DNA from: Nonomuraea glycinis
Lineage (GTDB): Bacteria > Actinomycetota > Actinomycetes > Streptosporangiales > Streptosporangiaceae
Reading direction: 5' to 3'
Length of the DNA stretch: 64,000 nt
NCBI RefSeq assembly: GCF_014646515.1
Contig: NZ_BMNK01000002.1
Location: 455,988 to 519,987, forward strand
The notes beneath the pieces were generated by a model, which ran no database searches, was not told where the DNA came from, and worked only from the letters and a program-made list of their open reading frames with translations. Positions 25,001 through 32,421 of the stretch are shown here, one piece after another; the stretch's first letter is position 1; every line of letters begins with the position of its first letter. A program made the position numbers and the translations under genes.

Positions 25001-25363
25001 CTATGCGGCCAGTGCGTACGCCGTGGCCGCCGAGCAGGTAGCGCCTCTCGACACGCTGTGCTGAGCGGGGCGCAGGCTCTCGGCCACGGCAAGGGTCAGA
25101 TCGACCAGGGTCACATCCAGCGCTCCGGCGACCGCAGCGATCATCTCGCTCGACGGCTCTTTGAGCCCTCGTTCTATCTCGGAGAGATATTGCGGTGAGA
25201 CTCCGGCGCGACTCGCCGTCTCGCTCAACTTCTCGCCTCGCTCGTGACGAATGCCTCGCAGACACTCACCGAGCACCTGCCTCCACAGCCGCTCGCGAAC
25301 CGGAGAGAACTCGGGGGCGGTCCGATCGATCGCCGGACGCAGCGGCGGGATGGAGGAGGCCAT
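25001..25363 (-). CDS. popR: PopR/ClgR-like XRE activator of the clpP3-clpP4 operon
   Basis: This regulator of about 120 residues has a central Cro/C1 HTH (CLRGIRHERGEKLSETASRAGVSPQYLSEIERGLKEPSSEMIAAVAGALDV), the PopR/ClgR pattern. It ends in ...AYALAA; C-terminal Ala-Ala is the ClpP degradation tag described for PopR. It converges on the clpP pair, whose promoter carries a PopR box. Expected logic: when the housekeeping Clp protease is short, PopR accumulates and turns on this second set. ATG 25363 is used; an upstream in-frame GTG at 25387 lacks a ribosome site. Confidence 0.82.
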   Translation of the reverse strand: MASSIPPLRPAIDRTAPEFSPVRERLWRQVLGECLRGIRHERGEKLSETASRAGVSPQYLSEIERGLKEPSSEMIAAVAGALDVTLVDLTLAVAESLRPAQHSVSRGATCSAATAYALAA

Positions 25364-25777
25364 GCCTACACCATAGGGAGGCCTCACGTTCGAGTCCTGT
25401 CGGCTTCGCGTAGAGCAGAACCAGTCACTGGCCCCTCCGCCCGCCCTCAGGGCGCCTCCGCCCGCTCACGAGTGGGCGCTGCGGCGGCGACCACTCGGTG
25501 ACACCGGTTACCCGGCCACGTGACCAGGGCGCACACCGCGCTCTGCAAGGTGAGGCGGGGTCCGGAAGCCGGGTTGCGGTCCTTCCAACGCCAGGCCGGC
25601 CACTCGTGTGAGGCGCGGGCATCCTGAACGCCATGTCCGTCGCCGGGCCGACCGCCCCTCCCGCACTCGCCGTACCGACCCCCAGGCCCAGCACCTCGGC
25701 GCATCAGGACCCGAGGTGCTCAGCCCGCCGCCGGCTCTTCACCGACGGCGTACTGAGGGCCATGGGCTTACCGTGTA
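25364..25777. other. Intergenic stretch without a supported gene
   Basis: This GC-rich stretch lies between popR and the tRNA region. Short repeated GCCTCCGCCCGC-type elements occur near 25436-25466. No frame here has both a ribosome site and a protein-like composition. It may be degraded sequence from an integrated element. Confidence 0.35.
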
Positions 25778-25803
25778 TGTCGGAGGGGGAGATGAACCCC
25801 CAT
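25778..25803. repeat. Degenerate copy of the tRNA-Leu 3' end
   Basis: This 26-base stretch matches the last 27 bases of the tRNA-Leu gene (25901-25927) at about 23 positions, with one gap, in the same orientation. A second smaller match, GACTTGAACCC, lies at 25832-25842. Such duplications are left by site-specific integration into tRNA 3' ends. Confidence 0.5.
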
Positions 25804-25860
25804 ACGCCTGGCTTGGGGCTATAGGTTCCCCGACTTGAACCCTCAGCGCCAAGACAAAGC

Positions 25861-25891
25861 AAAAGCACCAGGTCAGAGACCTGGTGCTTTT
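25861..25891 (-). terminator. Rho-independent terminator of tRNA-Leu
   Basis: There is a perfect 14-bp stem (AAAAGCACCAGGTC / GACCTGGTGCTTTT) with a 3-base loop, followed by T-rich sequence on the minus strand. It lies 9 bases downstream of the tRNA 3' end. Confidence 0.88.
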
Positions 25892-25900
25892 ATTGACCGG

Positions 25901-25986
25901 TGTCCGAGGGGGGACTTGAACCCCCATGCCCCGTAAAGGGCACTAGCACCTCAAGCTAGCGCGTCTGCCTATTCCGCCACCCGGAC
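25901..25986 (-). tRNA. tRNA-Leu (anticodon GAG)
   Basis: This 86-base class II tRNA has acceptor stem GTCCGGG paired with CTCGGAC, discriminator A and no encoded CCA. The anticodon stem-loop CTAGC-TTGAGGT-GCTAG gives anticodon GAG. A long variable arm (GTGCCC..GGGCAT) and the T arm GGGGGTTCAAGTCCCCC complete the fold. A TAACCT-type -10 lies upstream, near 26030. Its 3' side faces the accessory region. Confidence 0.95.
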
Positions 25987-26277
25987 GTGGTGCCTGCACG
26001 TGAGACCGTCATCTCGCGTCGGCTCCGTAAGGTTAGCAAACTCTGGGGGGTGCGTCATACCGAGAATCTGGCGGGGCGCTCCGGAGCCGGCCGGGAGGCG
26101 ATTCGACCGTGAAAACTGTCCCCGTCGCGGGCGTGTCATGGGGTGGACGGGCAGGTCGGGGCGATAAGAGACGGTTTGTGATGGGGGGACTTGACCCGTC
26201 GCTGGATCTCCGGCGAAATCGCTTTGCGGCAACCATGAGTGCTGCTACGGTTACTTTCCGTTGAGGGGTGAGTCCAC

Positions 26278-26306
26278 GGACCGGCCTCACGATGTGAGGT
26301 CGGTCC
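26278..26306. promoter_or_regulatory. Strong hairpin in the leader before the secreted-protein gene
   Basis: GGACCG-g-CCTCAC-gat-GTGAGG-t-CGGTCC forms a stem with 12 pairs and one internal mismatch. It ends about ten bases before the ribosome site AGGAGG of the gene at 26325. The position suits a leader structure affecting translation or mRNA stability, or the terminator of an upstream transcript. Confidence 0.45.
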
Positions 26307-26324
26307 AGGAGCTCAGGAGGTCAC

Positions 26325-26909
26325 GTGGCACGCACGTCGGTGCAGCAGGTGAGGGACATGTCCCTCGCTGCTCGGCGCGTGCCCGCGACGATCTCGGCGG
26401 ACGGTTCGATCACCTGCCGGGCTGACCGGATGGCGCGGTTCGCGGCCGGCGCCCGTCGGGTCATCGTGCGAGCGGCAGCGGCCGGCATTCTGCTGGCCGC
26501 TGGTTGGTTGCTCGCCGTTGCGCTCGGGATGCTCTTCGCCGCTCCGGCGGCTGCGGACACCACCGCGGCGACAGGAGCAGGCACCCCCCAACTCGCCGCC
26601 GGCATTTCGCCGGTGAGCGGAATGGCCTCGGCGTCCGATGATGCCGGGGCGATGGCGGGGCTGACGGTCGACGGGCTCACGAGCCAGTCCGACCCCGGCC
26701 TTCCACCGCCTTCCACCGCCGACAACATTCTGGACACCGATGGTCTGGTGCCCACTGGCGGTGGCAATGGGCCCTTCGGGCCGCACATGGGCGATGTCGC
26801 GCGGTCTGATTTCGACCCGCGGCTCGAGGTTCGGCACGCCCCCAGGGCGTTCGAGCTACCCCCTGTCGTCCGCACAGCGGCGGACGACCCCTCTTTCTCC
26901 CCTGACTGA
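26325..26909 (+). CDS. Hypothetical secreted protein next to the chaplin gene
   Basis: This 194-residue protein starts at GTG 26325 after AGGAGG. A basic N-terminus of about 45 residues leads into a long hydrophobic segment (VIVRAAAAGILLAAGWLLAVALGMLFA) and an APAAAD cleavage-like site. The mature part of about 115 residues is low-complexity, rich in Gly, Pro, Asp and Ser, with no cysteine. I do not recognise a domain. Its position before the large chaplin gene in the same direction suggests a surface role, which is inference. Confidence 0.6.
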   Translation: MARTSVQQVRDMSLAARRVPATISADGSITCRADRMARFAAGARRVIVRAAAAGILLAAGWLLAVALGMLFAAPAAADTTAATGAGTPQLAAGISPVSGMASASDDAGAMAGLTVDGLTSQSDPGLPPPSTADNILDTDGLVPTGGGNGPFGPHMGDVARSDFDPRLEVRHAPRAFELPPVVRTAADDPSFSPD

Positions 26910-27104
26910 TCCCCACCACAGGTCCCGGCTTTCGACTGCCGGCGGCGGAGCGTGGCTCGACTGCCCCTCCGCCAGTGGGTGACACGTCAATCACTGGTTC
27001 GCCAATCCCGAGGTCTCCGCTGTGCGCGGTGCGTCAACGACCTCGTACGACCTCGGCTGCCCGCGAACTGTCAGGTATTCCCCCAATCAGTAGGAGCATC
27101 CATC

Positions 27105-29093
27105 ATGCGTACGTGGGCGAAGGCTTCGGCCCCTGCGGCTCTGCTCGCGGTTGCAGTCATGTCTTTCGGCGGCGGCACCGCGCTCGCCGACACCTCCGGT
27201 GACGGTTCCATCGGCGGCGGCAACCAAGTCAACCTCCCCATCTCCCTGCCGATCGACATCAGCGGCAACTCCGTCGCCGCCGTCGGCGAGTCCAGCGCCT
27301 CCTCCCGTGGTGGTGCGTCGGTGGTCGACACCAGCCAGGGCCGCGGCATCCCCAACGAGACCTCCGGCAACCACAGCGTGCTCGGCGGCAACCAGATCAA
27401 CGCGCCGATCAGCGCCCCGATCAACGCCTGCGGCAATGCGGTCTCGCTGGTCGGCAGCTCCGACGCCGGGTGCACGGGCGGCGCCACCGTGCGCAAGTCC
27501 GGCAAGGGCGGCTCGGGCGGCAACCGTACCTCTGGTGATCACAGCGTGCTCGGTGGCAACCAGATCACCGCGCCGATCAACGCGCCGATCAACGCCTGCG
27601 GCAACGCGGTGGCGATCTTCGGCGATGCGACGGCGGGCTGCAAGGGGGGCGCCTCGGTCCGTGACACCGGGCCTGGCGCGGGCGGCAACCGTACCTCCGG
27701 CAGGAGCTCGGTGCTCGGCGGCAACCAGGTGATCGCGCCGATCAGCGCGCCGATCAACATCTGCGGCAACTCGGTGGCGGCCTTCGGGCAGGCGTTCTCC
27801 GGGTGCAAGGGCGGTTCGAGCGTCACCACCGGCGGGCACGGCCACCACGGCTACAAGAGCGCGCGGCACCACCAGGGCTCGACCGGTAACGACACTGACG
27901 GCCGTTTCGGCGCGGGCAGTGGCAACCAGGTCATCGCCCCGATCAGCCTGCCCATCACCGCCTGCGGCAACGCGGTGGGCAACGCGCAGGCCGGGTGCGC
28001 GGGCGGCGCCTCGGTGCACAACTCCAAGCACGGCTCCGGCGCGGGCGGCAACAGGACCTCGGGCCGTTCGGGTGTGCTGGCCGGCAACCAGGTGGTGGCT
28101 CCGATCACCGCTCCGGTCAACGTCTGTGGCAACGCCGTCGCGGTCTTCGGCGAGGCGTTCGCCGGGTGCAAGGGCGGCGCCTCGGTGAAGAACGGCGGCA
28201 AGGGGGCCGGTGGCAACACCACCTCGGGTCGTTCGGGTGTGCTGGCCGGCAACCAGGTGGTGGCTCCGATCACCGCGCCGATCAACGCCTGCGGCAACGC
28301 CGTCGCGGCGCTCGGCCTCGCCCAGGCCCACTGCAAGGGCGGCGCCGCCGTCTCTCCCCAGCACGGCGTGGGCGGGGGCGGCAACCGGACCTCCGGCAGG
28401 AACTCGGTGCTCGGCGGCAACCAGGTGATCGCGCCGATCACCGCTCCGATCAACGTCTGCGGCAACGCGGTGGCCGTCCTGGGTGACGCCGCCGCCGGCT
28501 GCCTCGGTGGAGCGCACGTCGGCCGGCCCCCGCACGACGGCGGCCAGTACCCCTACGTGTGGCGCGTGAGCAAGACCTCACACGCCGGGACGAGCGGCAC
28601 GCTGCCCGCACTGCCCGCGCTTCCGGCGATGAGCGGCGTGCAGGAGGCCGGCAGCATGGCTCAGCAGATGAGCGGCTCCGGTCTGCCGTCGCTGCCGGTC
28701 GTCGGCGACGTGGCCGGCCAGGCCGGTCTGCCGAAGCTGCCCGGGCTGCCCGGCCTGCCCGGCGAGGCGAAGACCCCGCCGAGGGCCAAGAAGCCGTCCG
28801 GCGCCGCCGCCTTCAGCCCGTCCTCCGCCAAGCCGGCCGGCGGTGCCTCCGGCCCGGCATCCGCGCTCGCTCCGGCCACTTCGCTGGTCGGCTCCACCCC
28901 GGTCGGCGGTGCGGTGAGCTCCGCGACGGGCGGCCTGCCCACCAGCGGCCTGGGCCTGATGAGCGCCGCTCAGCCCATGGGTGTCACCGGGATGAACGTC
29001 GGCGCGCTGTTCGCGCTCGTCCTGGGCGGCATGCTGGCCGCCTCCGCGACGCTGTTCGCCACCACCCGCCGCTTCCGCCTCGGCCGGAAGTAG
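27105..29093 (+). CDS. Large chaplin-family surface protein with eight chaplin-like repeats
   Basis: This 662-residue protein starts at ATG 27105 (TAGGAG upstream). A signal peptide ends near TALA-DT. Residues about 32-480 hold eight repeats of one unit, G-x-x-S-V-L-G-G-N-Q-(V/I)-x-A-P-I-(S/T/N)-A-P-I-N-x-C-G-N-A-V with a second Cys about 10-14 residues later (AGCKGGASV). Repeat 1 lacks both Cys. A Pro/Ala/Ser-rich stalk follows, then a C-terminal helix (ALFALVLGGMLAASATLFATT) and a basic tail. Chaplins are amyloid-forming proteins that coat aerial hyphae. Long chaplins usually have two repeats and an LAXTG sorting signal; here LPTSG is the nearest match. Confidence 0.88.
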   Translation: MRTWAKASAPAALLAVAVMSFGGGTALADTSGDGSIGGGNQVNLPISLPIDISGNSVAAVGESSASSRGGASVVDTSQGRGIPNETSGNHSVLGGNQINAPISAPINACGNAVSLVGSSDAGCTGGATVRKSGKGGSGGNRTSGDHSVLGGNQITAPINAPINACGNAVAIFGDATAGCKGGASVRDTGPGAGGNRTSGRSSVLGGNQVIAPISAPINICGNSVAAFGQAFSGCKGGSSVTTGGHGHHGYKSARHHQGSTGNDTDGRFGAGSGNQVIAPISLPITACGNAVGNAQAGCAGGASVHNSKHGSGAGGNRTSGRSGVLAGNQVVAPITAPVNVCGNAVAVFGEAFAGCKGGASVKNGGKGAGGNTTSGRSGVLAGNQVVAPITAPINACGNAVAALGLAQAHCKGGAAVSPQHGVGGGGNRTSGRNSVLGGNQVIAPITAPINVCGNAVAVLGDAAAGCLGGAHVGRPPHDGGQYPYVWRVSKTSHAGTSGTLPALPALPAMSGVQEAGSMAQQMSGSGLPSLPVVGDVAGQAGLPKLPGLPGLPGEAKTPPRAKKPSGAAAFSPSSAKPAGGASGPASALAPATSLVGSTPVGGAVSSATGGLPTSGLGLMSAAQPMGVTGMNVGALFALVLGGMLAASATLFATTRRFRLGRK

Positions 29094-29104
29094 CCGCACA
29101 CGGC

Positions 29105-29129
29105 CACTGCCCGCCGCCAGCGGGCAGTG
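29105..29129 (+). terminator. Hairpin just after the chaplin gene
   Basis: A perfect 10-bp stem (CACTGCCCGC / GCGGGCAGTG) with a 5-base loop begins 11 bases after the chaplin stop. Confidence 0.7.
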
Positions 29130-29140
29130 AGCGATAGACG

Positions 29141-29179
29141 CTTTGCCCGTTCCGGGGGCGCGGCCCGGAGCGGGCAAAG
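29141..29179. terminator. Second strong hairpin, 15-bp interrupted stem
   Basis: CTTTGCCCG and CGGGCAAAG enclose TCCGGG / CCCGGA, giving 15 pairs with one T-G opposition and a 7-base loop. With the hairpin at 29105 it forms a double stop between the chaplin gene and the convergent small gene at 29288. Confidence 0.65.
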
Positions 29180-29291
29180 CCATGTCCGGATGCCAGCCGG
29201 TGCGGGCGAAGCCATGTCCGGATGCCAGCCGGTGCGGGCGAAGCCATGTCCGGATGTCAACCGGTGCGGGTAAGCCGTGTCCGGATGTCAA
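29177..29291. repeat. 32-bp tandem repeat, about 3.6 copies
   Basis: The unit starts AAGCCATGTCCGGATG and repeats at 29177, 29209, 29241 and (partial, 31 bases on) 29272. Copies 1 and 2 are identical; later ones carry substitutions. It lies between convergent genes and the last copy touches the stop of the small gene at 29288. Confidence 0.85.
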
Positions 29292-29473
29292 AGGGTGCTG
29301 CGGACCCGCATGATCCGTCGGCGGAGTCGTACGCGACGGCTCCCGTCGGGATACAGGCGGACCCGCGAGAGCTCCCACTGGCCGTACTCCGCGTGTTCGG
29401 TCAGCAGCTGACGTGCTGCTTCGCGTGATAGGTCGCGCGGGATGAAGATATCCATGTAGGAGTAGTCGGGCAC
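29288..29473 (-). CDS. Small actinobacterial protein (DUF5703-like)
   Basis: This 61-residue protein reads MPDYSYMDIFIPRDLSREAARQ...EYGQWELSRVRLYPDGSRRVRLRRRIMRV, the conserved pattern of the small DUF5703 family. It starts at GTG and has no signal or membrane segment. The basic C-terminal half suggests nucleic-acid or membrane contact, but the role is unknown. It is divergent from topA. Confidence 0.7.
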   Translation of the reverse strand: MPDYSYMDIFIPRDLSREAARQLLTEHAEYGQWELSRVRLYPDGSRRVRLRRRIMRVRSTL

Positions 29474-29665
29474 AACGATTAGTCTCCAGAGTTGAGTCAG
29501 GGCGCCATGCAGCTCGATGGGCTTATTCTGCGTGCTGGTGGGTGGACCTGGAAGTCAGTGGGTAGCCCCGGGGGAAGGAATTTTTCGCGAGTCGGGTTAC
29601 CTTTCAGGTCTGTGCCGGCTCCCGGCAGGGGGATTTTGCTAGCGAACAGCGAGGTAGGAAGCAGC

Positions 29666-32365
29666 GTGCCAGCCATGAACGGCAGCGCCGGCGGAACACG
29701 CCTGGTGATCGTCGAGTCGCCGGCCAAGGCGAAGACGATCGAGGGGTACCTCGGCGCCGGCTACATCGTCGAGTCCAGCATCGGCCATATCCGTGACCTT
29801 CCGGAGAAAGCCGACGACATCCCCGAGCGATACAAGGGGGAGCCGTGGGCGCGACTGGGCGTGAACGTCGAGCATGAATTCGAGCCGCTGTACGTGGTCA
29901 ACCCCGACAAGCGGTCGCAGGTCGCCAAGCTGAAGCAGCTGCTCAAGGACGCCGACGAGGTCTATCTCGCCACTGACGAGGACCGCGAGGGCGAGGCCAT
30001 CGCCTGGCATCTGCGTGAGGTGCTCAAGCCCAAGGTGCCGGTGCACCGCATGGTCTTCCACGAGATCACCCAGCAGGCCATCCGTGACGCGGTCGCCAAC
30101 CCCCGCACGCTCAACCTGCGCCTGGTCGACGCCCAGGAGACCCGGCGCATCCTGGACCGGCTCTACGGCTACGAAGTCAGCCCGGTCCTGTGGAAGAAGG
30201 TCAAGCCGCGCCTGTCGGCCGGTCGCGTCCAGTCGGTCGCGACCAGGCTGGTGGTGGAGCGCGAGCGGGAGCGGATGGCGTTCACCTCCGCCCACTACTG
30301 GGACCTGCAGGCGCTGTTCGACACCGGCAGGACCGAGGAGCGCCCGCGGGACTTCACCGCGAACCTCACCGGGGTCGACGGCCGCCGCGTCGCGCAGGGC
30401 CGCGACTTCGCCAGCACCGGGCAGCTGAAGAACGCCGACGTGCTCCACCTGTCGGAGGCCGCCGCGGGCGAGCTGGCCGGCCGGCTCCAGGACTCGTCGT
30501 TCGCCGTCAAATCCGTCGAACGCAAGCCGTACACCCGCAAGCCGTACGCGCCGTTCCGGACGACGACGTTGCAGCAGGAGGCCAGCCGCAAGCTGGGGTT
30601 CTCCGCCAAATACACGATGCAGGTGGCGCAGCGCCTCTATGAGGAAGGCTTCATCACCTACATGCGCACCGACAGCATCACGCTGTCGGAGACCGCCATC
30701 GCGGCCGCGCGCTCTCAGGCGCTCAAGCTGTACGGCGCGGCGTACGTACCGGATAAGCCGCGCGTTTACACCAGCAAGGTGAAGAGTGCGCAGGAGGCGC
30801 ACGAGGCGATCAGGCCGTCCGGGGAGGAGTTCCGCACGCCGGGCGAGACGCGGCTGAGCGGTGACCGGTTCCGGCTGTACGAGCTGATCTGGCAGCGCAC
30901 CGTGTCGTCCCAGATGAAGGATGCCGTGGGCGAGTCCGTCACGGTCAAGGCGGGCGGCAGGTCGTCGGCCGGCGAGGACGTGGAGTTCAGCGCCTCGGGC
31001 CGGACGATCACCTTCCACGGCTTCCTGAAGGCGTACGTCGAGGGGGCCGACGATCCGTCGACCGACCGCGACGACTCCGAGAAGCGGCTGCCCAACCTGG
31101 CCGAGGGCGACCCGCTGACCGTGTCGCGGCTGGACGCGGCCGGCCACTCGACCAAGCCGCCGGCCCGCTACACCGAGGCGTCGCTGGTCAAGGAGCTGGA
31201 GGATCGCGAGATCGGCCGCCCGTCGACGTACGCGTCGATCATCGGCACGATCCTGGACCGCGGCTACGTGTTCAAGAAGGGGACGGCGCTGGTGCCGTCG
31301 TTCCTCGCCTTCGCCGTGGTCAATCTGCTGGAGCAGCATTTCGGCAACCTGGTCGACTACGACTTCACCGCCGAGATGGAGAAGGTGCTCGACGACATCG
31401 CCAACGACCGGGCCGAGCGGGTGCCGGAGTTGCAGCGCTTCTATTACGGCGCCGACGGCGACGAGGGCCTCAAGGAGATGGTCAGCGACCTCGGTGACAT
31501 CGACGCCAAGGAGATCAGCTCCTTCGCGATCAGAGGCAGCGACATCGTCATCCGGGTCGGCCGCTACGGCCCCTACCTGGACCGGGACGGCACCCGGGTG
31601 AACGTGGCCGAGGACACCACGCCCGACGAGCTGACCGCGGAGAAGGCCGAGGAGCTGTTCTCGCGGCAGACGGGCGATCGTGAGCTGGGGCACGACCCGG
31701 AGACCGGGCACATGATCGTCGCCAAGGACGGGCGGTTCGGGCCGTACGTGACGGAGATCCTGCCGGAGGAGGCGCCGCCCGCCGAGGGGGCGCCGAAGAA
31801 GCGGACGAAGAAGGCCGAAGCCGTCAAGCCGCGGACGAGTTCGCTGTTCAAGACGATGTCGCTGGAGACCATCACGCTTGAGGACGCGCTGCGGCTGCTG
31901 TCCATCCCGCGCCCTGTCGGGGAGCTGGAGGGCGAGCCGGTGGTGGCGCACAACGGCAAGTTCGGCCCGTACCTGAAGAAGGGCACCGACTCGCGCTCGC
32001 TGGCTTCCGAGGAAGACCTGTTCACGGTCACGATCGAGCAGGCCAAGGAGCTGTTCGCGCAGCCGAAGCAGCGGGGCAGGGGCCGGGCCGCGGCCGCGCC
32101 GCCGCTGCGTGAACTGGGCGACGACCCCAACTCCAAGAAGCCCGTCGTGGTCAAGGAGGGGCGGTTCGGGCCGTACGTCACCGATGGTGAGACCAACGCC
32201 TCGCTGCGCAAGGGCGACACGGTGGAGGAGATCACCATCGAGCGGGCGGCGGAGTTGCTGGCCGAGCGGCGTGAGCGGGCACCGGCGCCCAAGAAGGCCA
32301 CCACCAGGAAGGCTCCGGCGAAGAAGGCGCCCGCTGCCAGGAAGAAGCCCGCCGCCAAGTCCTGA
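29666..32365 (+). CDS. topA: DNA topoisomerase I (type IA)
   Basis: This 899-residue enzyme relaxes negatively supercoiled DNA. The TOPRIM domain opens with LVIVESPAKAKTIEGYLG and has the DEDREGEAIAWHL acidic triad. The catalytic Tyr lies in FITYMRTDS. The remaining type IA elements are present (PYAPFRTTTLQQEASRKLGF, REIGRPSTYASII). Actinobacterial C-terminal repeats (GRYGPYL, GRFGPYV and GKFGPYL motifs) replace zinc fingers, and the protein ends in a Lys/Ala tail (KKAPAARKKPAAKS) that aids processivity in relatives. I chose GTG 29666 because AGGAAG is 5-6 bases upstream; ATG 29675 is an alternative. Confidence 0.96.
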   Translation: MPAMNGSAGGTRLVIVESPAKAKTIEGYLGAGYIVESSIGHIRDLPEKADDIPERYKGEPWARLGVNVEHEFEPLYVVNPDKRSQVAKLKQLLKDADEVYLATDEDREGEAIAWHLREVLKPKVPVHRMVFHEITQQAIRDAVANPRTLNLRLVDAQETRRILDRLYGYEVSPVLWKKVKPRLSAGRVQSVATRLVVERERERMAFTSAHYWDLQALFDTGRTEERPRDFTANLTGVDGRRVAQGRDFASTGQLKNADVLHLSEAAAGELAGRLQDSSFAVKSVERKPYTRKPYAPFRTTTLQQEASRKLGFSAKYTMQVAQRLYEEGFITYMRTDSITLSETAIAAARSQALKLYGAAYVPDKPRVYTSKVKSAQEAHEAIRPSGEEFRTPGETRLSGDRFRLYELIWQRTVSSQMKDAVGESVTVKAGGRSSAGEDVEFSASGRTITFHGFLKAYVEGADDPSTDRDDSEKRLPNLAEGDPLTVSRLDAAGHSTKPPARYTEASLVKELEDREIGRPSTYASIIGTILDRGYVFKKGTALVPSFLAFAVVNLLEQHFGNLVDYDFTAEMEKVLDDIANDRAERVPELQRFYYGADGDEGLKEMVSDLGDIDAKEISSFAIRGSDIVIRVGRYGPYLDRDGTRVNVAEDTTPDELTAEKAEELFSRQTGDRELGHDPETGHMIVAKDGRFGPYVTEILPEEAPPAEGAPKKRTKKAEAVKPRTSSLFKTMSLETITLEDALRLLSIPRPVGELEGEPVVAHNGKFGPYLKKGTDSRSLASEEDLFTVTIEQAKELFAQPKQRGRGRAAAAPPLRELGDDPNSKKPVVVKEGRFGPYVTDGETNASLRKGDTVEEITIERAAELLAERRERAPAPKKATTRKAPAKKAPAARKKPAAKS

Positions 32366-32421
32366 GAGGGCTCTCAGGACGGCGGGCGCGGCCCTTCGGG
32401 GCTTGCTCGTAGCATGATGGC

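Noticed and set aside
25608..25838. Small plus-strand frame between popR and tRNA-Leu as a gene
   Set aside because: It overlaps the tRNA-derived repeat, has no ribosome site and has a low-complexity Arg/Pro/Ser composition.
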